Below, one piece after another: positions 27,701-34,411 of a stretch of 34,786 bases of DNA (position 1 is the first letter of the stretch; every line of letters starts with the position of its first letter). The stretch is from Endozoicomonas acroporae (GTDB lineage: Bacteria; Pseudomonadota; Gammaproteobacteria; Pseudomonadales; Endozoicomonadaceae), in the NCBI RefSeq assembly GCF_002864045.1, contig NZ_PJPV01000108.1, positions 1 to 34,786 of the forward strand, read 5' to 3'. A program made the position numbers and the translations under genes. Below the pieces are notes generated by a model. That model had not been told where the DNA came from. It was given only the letters and a program-made list of their open reading frames with translations, and ran no database searches.

Positions 27701-28262
27701 CTGCATCAAGTAAATTTGACAGTAAAGCAGCTTGAGTTTCCCTATCCCCCTTATTCATGTATTTATGAGGGGTCAAAACATCCGCTGAAGTCAATGAATG
27801 AAGCGTTGTTGTCAGGCTTCGCCAAGACCACTGGGGTGTCACTTTAAAATCGTGCAACAATGGTATCAGTTGGCATTGTTCACTATGATTTAATGGTCGT
27901 TTTGCCCTTGATGTGTATTGTTTGATTGAACAGGCAAATTGACTGTGTGTTTTACCATCATAGTGATCACCATAACGAGCAGATCTCCTCACCAGCCAAT
28001 CCATTTTTTCTGGTGTGATGAGAGCATTAAAACCATGAACAGGTTTTATTGAATGTCCTGGTGGATGGTTAGCAGAGCAAGCGTCAGAAGCAGGATGACA
28101 TTCATTACGCTTCTGGATACAGGAAGGTGTCACATTGACCTTTCTGACTGTGCCATGCCTGTATTGCCCACTCCCTGAAGCACTGGCATGAACGTCTGGT
28201 TGTTTGTAATCATTACCTGAAGTTGTGTATTTCCAACTTATACCGGCACCGCCTCTGTCCAT
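24780..28262 (-). CDS. Copy C: RAP-family helical-repeat protein (longest copy)
   Basis: This copy has 1160 residues and the most repeats: thirteen full plus a cap, about residues 200-890. The post-Gln string is G, H, E, E, E, E, E, E, H, G, H, G, G, then G in the cap. The run of six consecutive E-type repeats (3-8, mostly KPQEVA) looks like local repeat amplification. Repeat 2 has lost the otherwise invariant Trp (NLLRALAKL). Repeats 7 and 9 have the short NGLEKT or KGLEKT loop. The RAP-type domain is near residues 1022-1085 (VDLLLPDYNMVIDVQGPFHYV, then GDFTTRNGS with Thr replacing Lys). The tail has DEAYFTADD, DCYFTAEEY and KKPKKRKRKRKKPVKTAAC. Confidence 0.96.
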   Translation of the reverse strand: MDRGGAGISWKYTTSGNDYKQPDVHASASGSGQYRHGTVRKVNVTPSCIQKRNECHPASDACSANHPPGHSIKPVHGFNALITPEKMDWLVRRSARYGDHYDGKTHSQFACSIKQYTSRAKRPLNHSEQCQLIPLLHDFKVTPQWSWRSLTTTLHSLTSADVLTPHKYMNKGDRETQAALLSNLLDAVIYKCNQKPEASDIDIQGIANLLWALVKLVDNGVELKKAPKLIEAVAALLPHVQTKAESKEEKDYFLPQHITNLLRALAKLVGNGLKLEKTPKLKETVAALLPHVKTKAESKEEKDHFKRQEVVTLLWALAKLVDNGLKLDKMPKLKEAVAALLPHVKTKAKSKEEQDHFKPQEVANLLWAVVKLVDNGLKLEKTPKLKETVAALLPHVKSKAESIEEKDCFKPQEVANLLWAVAKLVENGLKPEKTPKLKEVVAALLYQVTTKAKSKEETDHFKPQEVANLLWAVAKLVDNGLELEKTADSKEAVTALLSHVKTKAESKEKKDQFKLQEATNLLWAVAKLVDNGLEKTQKCKEAVTALLSHLKTKAESKEEKDHFKPQEVANLLWALAKLVDNGLEPEKTEKLKEVVAALLPHVKTKAESKEEKDHFIPQHITNLLWALATLVDKGLEKTPELKEAVAVLLCHVKTKAESKEEIDHFKPQGVTNLLWAVAKLVDNGLELKKTAKLTEAVAALLTQVKIKAESIAEKDHFMPQHIANLLWSMAKLVDNGLELKKTAKFKEALAALLPQVKIKAESKEAKDHFKSQGVVNLLWALAKLVDNGLGLDNRPKLNEVVAALLPHVKTKAEAKKEQDPFNTQGSINLLWALATMADSGLVLEKTAKLKEAVPALLHHVKTRAESKEERDDFNTQGTINLLWALAKLGEAIELNLVQSTFDFLVDRISKNPQLTQQDISMSLWGLMAFCARFYLDSGSNDKHSLEKHIGELFFRLGNTSPGNMQVQSVMAMAASWLGRACPVAPHYQPVISEWQSTFRDQLQSSLPLLKIEEEKSLNTLPPVDLLLPDYNMVIDVQGPFHYVSGDFTTRNGSTLLKIALLKKLGFEVIEIPVNKIDNQDSIKTVIEQIKAKLAVLPKAHGSVSLNSGEWVADEAYFTADDGGQFSDDCYFTAEEYLEDQIKKPKKRKRKRKKPVKTAAC

Positions 28263-28315
28263 AATTATATTTCATTAATTCATTGAAAATATAAAAAGTA
28301 GACTATTCTACGGCA
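28263..28315. repeat. Conserved intergenic spacer B/C
   Basis: This 53 bp gap is the same sequence type as the A/B and D/E gaps. Reading the minus strand, ATG-AAT-TAA-TGA appears just before the gene start and is kept in most gaps, but it is probably only part of the AT-rich dyad. Confidence 0.8.
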
Positions 28316-31177
28316 TCAGCAGGCAGCAATTTTCACTGGCTTTTTTCTCTTTCTTTTTCTTTTTTTGGGCTTTTTGGTTTGCTCTTCTAAATATTCTTCG
28401 GCGGTAAAATAACAGTCATCTGAAAATTGCCCTCCATCATCGGCAGTAAAATATGCCTCGTCTGCCACCCTCTCGCTGCTGTTAAGTGACACAGAGCCAT
28501 GAGCCTTTGGCAGGACGGCTAACTTTGCCTTTATTTGCTCAATAACTATTTTCATTGAATCCTGTTTCCAAAGCTTGTTCAACGGAATTCCAATGACTTC
28601 AAATCCTAATTTTTGCAACAGGGCGATTTTCAACAAAGTTGAACCATTCCTGGTTTTGAAATCACCACTCACGTAATGAAAAGGTCCCTGAACGTCGATA
28701 ACCATGTTGTAATCTGGCAGTAGCAGGTCAACCGGAGGTAATGAGTTCAGACTCTTTTCTTCTTCAATCTTCAAAGACGGAAAGCTTGATTGGAGTTGAT
28801 CGCGGAAATTGGCTTGTGATTCGGAAATAGATATCTGGTAATGGGGGGCCACCGGACACGCTCTTCCAAGCCAACTTGCGGCCATGGCAATGATGACGGT
28901 TTGAACCTCTGTACTGCCCGGGCATGCATTTTCCAGACGAGAATATAGTTCACCTATGTGCTTTTCAAGCGGGTTTTTATCATTGCTACCTGAGTCCAGA
29001 TAAAATCTGGCACAGACTACCATGACTCCCCAGAGAGACATCAATATATCTTGCTGAGAGCGTTGAGAGTTTTTACTGATTCTACCGACAAGAGAATCGA
29101 ACGTAGATTGAACCAGGCTCAGCTCAATGGCCTCACCCAGTTTCGCCACAGCCCACAGCAGGTTGGCGACTTCCTGTAGCGTGAAGTGGTCTTTCTCTTC
29201 TTTTGCTTCGGCTTTGGTTTGCACCCGGGGCAACAGCGCAGCCACGGCCTCTTTCAGCTTCACTGTCTTCTCCAGCTCCAGCCCATTGTCCACCAGTGTC
29301 GCCAAGGCCCAAAGCAGGTTGGCAGTACCTTGAGTGTTGAAGTGGTCTTTTTCGTCTTTTGATTCAGCTTTGGTTTTCACATGAGGCAATAGCGCGGCCA
29401 CGGCCTCTTTGAGCTTCGGCATCTTCTCCAGCTTCAACCCATTGTCCACCAGTTTTGCCATGGCCCACAGCAGGTTGGCAACTTCCTGTCGCTTGAAGTG
29501 GTCTTTCTCGTCTTTTGATTCGGCTTTGGTTTTCACATGGGGCAACAGCGCGGCCACGGCCTCTTTGAGCTTCGGCATCTTGTCCAGCTTCAACCCATTG
29601 TCCACCAGTTTCGCCAAGGCCCACAGCAAATTCGCAGCGTCCTGTGGTATAAAGTGGTCTTTCTCATCTTTTGATTCGGCTTTGGTTTGCACATGGGGTA
29701 ATAGCGCGGCCGCGACCTCTCTGAGCTTCACTGCCTTCTCCAGCTTCAAACCATTGTCCACCAGTTTCGCCACCGACCACAGCAGGTTGGCAATATTTTG
29801 AGGAATAAAGTGGTTTTTCTCTTCTTTTGATTCAACTTTGGTTTTCACATGGTACAACAGCGCGGGCACGACTTCTTTGAGCATCACTGTCTTCTCAAGC
29901 TCCAGCCCGTTGCTCACCAGTTTCGCCAAGGCCCATATCAGGTTGGCGATTTGCTGAGGAGTAAAGTGGTCTTTCTCTTCTTTTGATTCGGCTTTGGTTT
30001 TCCAACAGAGCAGCAGCGCGACGATAGCTTGTTTGAGCTTTGGTGTTTTCTCAAGTTCCAGCCCGTTGTCCACCAGTTTCGCCAGGGCCCACAGCAGGTT
30101 GGCGATATGCTGAGGAATAAAGTGGTCTTTCCTTTCTTTTGATTCGGCATTGGTTTTCACATGGGGTAACAGCGCGGTCACGGTCTCTTTGAGCTTCGGC
30201 GTCTTCTCCAGCTTCAGCCCATTGTCCACCAGTTTCGCCATGGCCCACAGTAGATTGGCGACTTCCTGTGGCTTGAAGTGGTCTTTCTCTTTTTTTGATT
30301 CGGCTTTGGTTTTCACATGGGGCAACAGCGCGGTCACGGCCTCTTTCAGCTTTGGCATCTTCTCCAGCTTCAGCCCATTGCCCACCAGTTTCGCCACCGC
30401 CCACAGCAGGTTGGTGACTTCCTGTGGATTGTAGTGGTCTACTTTTGATTCGGCTTTGGTTTGCACATGGGGCAACAGCGCGGCCACGGCCTCTTTCAGC
30501 TTCGGCACCTTCTCCAGCACCAGCCCATTGTCCACCAGTTTTGCCGAGGCCCACAGCAGGTTGGCGATACCTTGTGCATCAATATCACTGGCTTCAGTTT
30601 TTTGGCTGCACTTAAGGATTAATGCATCAAGTAACGTTGACAGTAAAGCGGCTTGAGTTTCCCCATACCCGTATTTATGAGGGGTAAAAACACCCGCGGA
30701 CGTAAATGAATGCAGCGTTGTTGTAAGACTTCGCCAGGACCACCCAGGTGTCACTTTAAAAGCGTGCAACAATGGTATCAGTTGGCGTTGTTCACTATGA
30801 TTTAGTGGTCGTTTTGACCCTGATGTGTACCGTTTGATTGAACAGGCAAATTGACCATGATTTCTACCATCATCGTGGTCACCATAACGAGCAGATATCC
30901 CCGCCAGCCAATCCATTTTTTCTGGTGTGATAAGAGCATTAAAACCATGAACAGGTTTTATTGAATGCCCTGATGGATCGTTAGCAGAGCAGGCATCAGA
31001 AGCAGGATGACATTCATTATGCTTCCGGAGATAGTGGCGTGGCACATTCACCTGCCTGACTGTGGCATACCTGTATTGCCCACTACTCCCTGAAGCACCG
31101 GCATGATCATCCGGTCGTTTGTAATCATGGCCTGAAGTTGTGTGTTGCCAACTTATACCAGAACCACCTCTGTCCAT
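28316..31177 (-). CDS. Copy B: RAP-family helical-repeat protein
   Basis: This copy has 953 residues. Nine full repeats plus a cap lie at about residues 200-683. The post-Gln string is G, E, E, H, Q, N, D, E, G, then E in the cap. It has the greatest variety in the array; N (IPQNIA) occurs nowhere else. Repeat 4 ends unusually (VALLLCWKTKAESK). The N-terminal region lacks three residues before the repeats (HKYGYGETQAALL, where others have HKYMDEGDRETQAALL). The RAP-type domain is near residues 814-878 (VDLLLPDYNMVIDVQGPFHYV). The tail has DEAYFTADD, DCYFTAEEY and KKPKKRKRKRKKPVKIAAC. It is second in the transcript, 53 bp after copy A, with no ribosome-binding purine run before its ATG. Confidence 0.96.
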   Translation of the reverse strand: MDRGGSGISWQHTTSGHDYKRPDDHAGASGSSGQYRYATVRQVNVPRHYLRKHNECHPASDACSANDPSGHSIKPVHGFNALITPEKMDWLAGISARYGDHDDGRNHGQFACSIKRYTSGSKRPLNHSEQRQLIPLLHAFKVTPGWSWRSLTTTLHSFTSAGVFTPHKYGYGETQAALLSTLLDALILKCSQKTEASDIDAQGIANLLWASAKLVDNGLVLEKVPKLKEAVAALLPHVQTKAESKVDHYNPQEVTNLLWAVAKLVGNGLKLEKMPKLKEAVTALLPHVKTKAESKKEKDHFKPQEVANLLWAMAKLVDNGLKLEKTPKLKETVTALLPHVKTNAESKERKDHFIPQHIANLLWALAKLVDNGLELEKTPKLKQAIVALLLCWKTKAESKEEKDHFTPQQIANLIWALAKLVSNGLELEKTVMLKEVVPALLYHVKTKVESKEEKNHFIPQNIANLLWSVAKLVDNGLKLEKAVKLREVAAALLPHVQTKAESKDEKDHFIPQDAANLLWALAKLVDNGLKLDKMPKLKEAVAALLPHVKTKAESKDEKDHFKRQEVANLLWAMAKLVDNGLKLEKMPKLKEAVAALLPHVKTKAESKDEKDHFNTQGTANLLWALATLVDNGLELEKTVKLKEAVAALLPRVQTKAEAKEEKDHFTLQEVANLLWAVAKLGEAIELSLVQSTFDSLVGRISKNSQRSQQDILMSLWGVMVVCARFYLDSGSNDKNPLEKHIGELYSRLENACPGSTEVQTVIIAMAASWLGRACPVAPHYQISISESQANFRDQLQSSFPSLKIEEEKSLNSLPPVDLLLPDYNMVIDVQGPFHYVSGDFKTRNGSTLLKIALLQKLGFEVIGIPLNKLWKQDSMKIVIEQIKAKLAVLPKAHGSVSLNSSERVADEAYFTADDGGQFSDDCYFTAEEYLEEQTKKPKKRKRKRKKPVKIAAC

Positions 31178-31230
31178 AATTATATTTCATTAATTCATTG
31201 AAAATATAAAAAGTAGACTATTCTACGGCA
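31178..31230. repeat. Conserved intergenic spacer A/B
   Basis: This 53 bp gap has the dyad TATATTTCA...TGAAAATATA and AAAAAGTAGACTATTCTACGGC. The start of copy B is preceded by AATTAATGAAATATAATT, without AGGA or GGAG. Confidence 0.8.
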
Positions 31231-34044
31231 TCAGCAGGCAGCCGTTTTTACTGGCTTTTTTCTCTTTCTTTTTCTTTTTTTGGGCTTTTTGGTTTGCTCT
31301 TCTAAATATTCTTCGGCGGTAAAATGTGCCTCGTCTACCTCCCACTCGCCGCTGTTAAGAGACACAGAGCCATGAGCCTTTGGCAGGTCGGCTAACTTTT
31401 CCTTTATTTGCTCAATAACTGTTTTGATTGAATCCTCTTTCCGAAGCTTGTTCACCGGGATTTCAATGACCTTAAATCCTAATTTTTGCCACAGGGCGAT
31501 TTTCAGCAACGTCGAGCCATTCCTGGTTTTGAAATCACCACCCACATAATGAAAAGGTCCCTGAACATCGATAACCACGTTGTAATCTGGCAGTAGCAGG
31601 TCAACCGGAGGTAATGAGTTCAGACTCTTTTCTTCTTCAATCTTCAACAACGGAAGGCTTGATTGGAGTTGAGCGCGGAAAGTGGATTGCCATTCTGAAA
31701 TGACTGTCCGGTAATGGGGAACCACCGGACACGCTATGCCAAGCCAACCTGCGGCCATGGCAATGATAGATTGATTCTCTGTATTGTCCGTATTTTTTTC
31801 CAGGCGAGAATATAGTTCACCTATGTGCTTTTCAAGGGAGTTTTTATTATCGTTGCCATAGTACAGATAAAATCTGGCACAGAATGCCATGACTCCCCAG
31901 AGAGACATCAATATATCTTGCTGAGAGAGTTGAGAGCTTTCTCTGATTCCACCGAAAAGAGAATCGAACGTAGATTGAACCAGACTCAGCTCAATAGCCT
32001 CGCCCAGTTTCGCCACAGCCCACAGCAGGTTGGCGATATGCTGAGGAATAAAGTGGTCTTTCTCTTCTTTTGATTCGGCTTTGGTTTTCACATGGAGCAG
32101 CAGTGCGGCCAGGGACTCTTTGAGCTTCGGTGTCTTCTCCAGCTCCAGCCCATTGTCCGCCAGTTTCGCCACGGCCCACACCAGGTTGGCGATACCTTGA
32201 GTGTTGAAGTGGTCTTTCTCTTCTTTTGATTCGGCTTTGGTTTTCACATGGGGCAATAGCGCGGCCACGGCCTCTTTGAGCTTCGGCATCTCATCCAGCT
32301 TAAACCCATTGTCCACCAGTTTCGCCAAGGCCCACAGCAGGTTGGCGAATCCCTGTGGCGTGAAATCATCTTTCTCTTCTTGTGAGTTCGCATTGGTTTG
32401 CACGCTGGGCAACAGCGCGGCCACGGCCTCTTCGAGCTTCGGTGTCTTCTCCAGCCCTTTGCCTACGAGTGTCGCCAGGGCCCACATCAGGTTGGCGATA
32501 TGCTGGGCAGTAAAGTGGTCTTTATCTTCTTTTGATTCGGCTTTGGTTTTCACATGGGACAACAGCGCGGTCACGGCCTCTTTGATTTTTGGTATCTTCT
32601 CCAGCTTCAGTCCACTATCCACCAGTTTCGCCACGGCCCATAACAGGTTGGTAATATGCTGTGAAATAAAGAGGTCTTTCTCTTTTGCATTGGCTTTGCT
32701 TTTAACATGGGACAACAGTGCGGCCACGGCCTCTTTGAGTTTCGGAGTCTTCTCCAGCTCCAGTCCATTCTCCACCAGTTTCGCCACGGCCCATGACAGG
32801 TTGGCAATATGCTGAGGAATAAAGTGGTCTTTCTCTTCTTTTGATTCGGCTTTGGTTTTCACAAGAGGCAACAGCGCGGCCACGACCTCTCTGAGCAACG
32901 GTGTCTTCTCCAGCTCCAGCCCATTGTCCACCAGTTTCGCCATGGCCCACAGCAGGTTGGCGATATGTTGAGGAATAAAGTGGTTTTTCTTTTCTTTTGA
33001 TTCGGCTTTGCTTTTCACATGAGGCAACAACGCGACCACGGCCTCTTTGAATATCGGTGTCTTCGCAAGCTCCAGTCCGTTGTCCACCTGTTTCGCCACG
33101 GCCCACACCAGGTTGCTGACTTCCTGTGGCTTGAATTGGTCTTTCTCTTCTTTTGATTCGGCTTTGGTTTTCACATGGGGCAACATTGCCACCACGGCTT
33201 CTTTGAGCTTCGGTGTCTTTGCAAGCTCCAGCCCGTTGTCCACCAGTTTCGCCAGGGCCCACAGCAGGTTGGCGGTACCTTGAGTGTTAAAGTGGTCTTT
33301 CTCTTCTTTTGATTCGGCTTTGGTTTTCACATGGGGCAACAGCGCGGCCACGGTCTCTTTGAGTTTCGCGGTCTTCGCAAGCTCCAATCCGTTGTCCACC
33401 AGTTTCGCCATGGCCCACAGCAGGTTGCTGATACCTTGCGCATCAATATCACTGGCTGTGTTTTTTTGGTTACACTTACGTATTACTGTATCAAGTAAAG
33501 TTGACAATAAAGATACTTGAGTTTCCTTAACCCCTTCATCCATGCATTTATGAGGGGTAAAAACACCCGCTGACGTCAATGAATGAAGCGTTGTCGTCAG
33601 ACCTCGCCAAGCCCACCCGGGTGTCGTTTTAAAATCGTGCAACAATGGTATCAATTGGCGTTGTTCACTATGATTTAAAGGTCGTTGCAAAGCGGATGTG
33701 TATCGTTTAATTGAAGTGGCAAATTGACTGTGTTTTTTTCCATCATAGTAATCACCGTGACGAGCAGATAGCCTCACCAGCCAATCCATTTTTTCTCGTA
33801 TTTTGAGCGTATTTAATTCATGAACAGGTTTTACTGAGTGTCCTGGTGGACACTGAGAAGAGCATACGTCAGAAGTACTATAAAATTCATTACGCCTCGG
33901 GATGTAGGGTAGAGCATGCCCCTGCCTGACTGTGCCATGCCGGTATCGCCCACTCCGTGAAAAACCGGGATGATCATCCGGTTGTTTATAATCATTACCT
34001 GATGTTGTGTCTTGCCAACTTATACCATCAGTACCTCTATCCAT
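31231..34044 (-). CDS. Copy A: RAP-family helical-repeat protein, first gene of the array
   Basis: This copy has 937 residues. The N-terminal region (1-201) is hydrophilic and Gly/Ser/Thr-rich at first and has no signal peptide. Nine full repeats plus a cap lie at about 202-680; each repeat has two predicted amphipathic helices. The post-Gln string is G, G, E, H, H, H, H, G, G, then H in the cap. The RAP-type domain is near 812-875 (VDLLLPDYNVVIDVQG, then LLKIALWQKLGFKVIEIPV). RAP domains are known from RNA-binding OPR and FASTK proteins and are thought to have a restriction-endonuclease-like fold, so RNA binding or processing is inferred. The polybasic end KKPKKRKRKRKKP resembles a nuclear localisation signal. 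Uniquely, the tail has only one FTAEEY motif (DEAHFTAEEY): a deletion joined the two usual motifs. ATG at 34044 is chosen because it aligns with the paralogs and follows AGGA by six bases; a TTG 18 bases upstream is less likely. Confidence 0.95.
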   Translation of the reverse strand: MDRGTDGISWQDTTSGNDYKQPDDHPGFSRSGRYRHGTVRQGHALPYIPRRNEFYSTSDVCSSQCPPGHSVKPVHELNTLKIREKMDWLVRLSARHGDYYDGKKHSQFATSIKRYTSALQRPLNHSEQRQLIPLLHDFKTTPGWAWRGLTTTLHSLTSAGVFTPHKCMDEGVKETQVSLLSTLLDTVIRKCNQKNTASDIDAQGISNLLWAMAKLVDNGLELAKTAKLKETVAALLPHVKTKAESKEEKDHFNTQGTANLLWALAKLVDNGLELAKTPKLKEAVVAMLPHVKTKAESKEEKDQFKPQEVSNLVWAVAKQVDNGLELAKTPIFKEAVVALLPHVKSKAESKEKKNHFIPQHIANLLWAMAKLVDNGLELEKTPLLREVVAALLPLVKTKAESKEEKDHFIPQHIANLSWAVAKLVENGLELEKTPKLKEAVAALLSHVKSKANAKEKDLFISQHITNLLWAVAKLVDSGLKLEKIPKIKEAVTALLSHVKTKAESKEDKDHFTAQHIANLMWALATLVGKGLEKTPKLEEAVAALLPSVQTNANSQEEKDDFTPQGFANLLWALAKLVDNGFKLDEMPKLKEAVAALLPHVKTKAESKEEKDHFNTQGIANLVWAVAKLADNGLELEKTPKLKESLAALLLHVKTKAESKEEKDHFIPQHIANLLWAVAKLGEAIELSLVQSTFDSLFGGIRESSQLSQQDILMSLWGVMAFCARFYLYYGNDNKNSLEKHIGELYSRLEKNTDNTENQSIIAMAAGWLGIACPVVPHYRTVISEWQSTFRAQLQSSLPLLKIEEEKSLNSLPPVDLLLPDYNVVIDVQGPFHYVGGDFKTRNGSTLLKIALWQKLGFKVIEIPVNKLRKEDSIKTVIEQIKEKLADLPKAHGSVSLNSGEWEVDEAHFTAEEYLEEQTKKPKKRKRKRKKPVKTAAC

Positions 34045-34050
34045 GATTAT

Positions 34051-34054
34051 TCCT
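34051..34054 (-). promoter_or_regulatory. Shine-Dalgarno of copy A
   Basis: On the minus strand AGGA stands six bases before the ATG of copy A. It decides the ATG start over the upstream TTG, which lies on the far side of it. None of the downstream copies has an equivalent. Confidence 0.6.
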
Positions 34055-34071
34055 GAATTCAAGCCGTAAAG

Positions 34072-34101
34072 AATATAAAAAGTAGACTACTGTTCTGTCC
34101 A
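34072..34101 (-). promoter_or_regulatory. Candidate sigma-70 promoter of the array
   Basis: Minus strand: -35 TGGACA (34096..34101, 5 of 6 to consensus), 18 bp spacer, -10 TATATT (34072..34077, 5 of 6). It would start transcription near 34065, about 20 bases before the copy A start codon. The -10 lies in the AT-rich block present in every gap, but the sequence at the -35 position in the A/B and B/C type gaps (GATGCC) is not promoter-like. Only the first copy therefore seems to have this promoter. Confidence 0.45.
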
Positions 34102-34135
34102 AGGCTCAATATTCAGAAGGGTCGCCAGTTAGCGT

Positions 34136-34402
34136 ATGATAAAACTGATAACGGATTTGATGACCGGCGACTCTACGGCATCAACAGTTCGTAAAGACAG
34201 CAACAATCGCAACATCTTGGAATAAAATATCGACAGAGCCACTAAGGAAAACGTTCCGCTGAAAGGCGCCAGGATCATCGCCTCAAAAAAGATTAGATTT
34301 TACCCGGAAAACGAGTCCGCCTATAAGGATGCATTGGCGTTATACCGTAACCGCCAAAATAACCCACGTCCTACCCCGCTGAGATTTGATCGTGGATCAT
34401 AA
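34136..34402 (+). pseudogene. Unrecognised reading frame interrupted by one stop
   Basis: From ATG at 34136 the frame reads MIKLITDLMTGDSTASTVRK..., meets TAA at 34223..34225, then stays open for 58 more codons (NIDRATKENVPLK... FYPENESAYKDALALYRN...) to a second TAA at 34400..34402. I do not recognise the product. The second half looks like real protein-coding composition. It could be the end of a disrupted gene cut by the rearrangement that placed the array here, or two small independent frames. It is divergent from the array. Confidence 0.35.
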
Positions 34403-34411
34403 AGCCTCTGA

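Noticed and set aside
28263..28280. TATAAT one base before most start codons as a promoter for each gene
   Set aside because: Transcription would begin inside or after the start codon, and there is no -35 at a proper distance. It is more likely part of the AT-rich dyad.
1..34044. CRISPR array or simple satellite DNA as an explanation of the periodic repeats
   Set aside because: The period is about 150-156 bp, the units are coding throughout in one frame, and variation follows codons rather than alternating repeats and spacers.
1701..34044. Ankyrin, TPR, HEAT or Sel1 identity for the repeats
   Set aside because: The repeat length (52) and the NLLWAxAKL plus LKEAVAALL pattern do not match those consensus sequences, and the attached RAP domain points to OPR-like proteins. 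A protein-binding role remains possible.
34045..34062. TTG start six codons upstream of copy A
   Set aside because: The AGGA site lies between TTG and the ATG, six bases from the ATG, and the ATG aligns with the start of every paralog.
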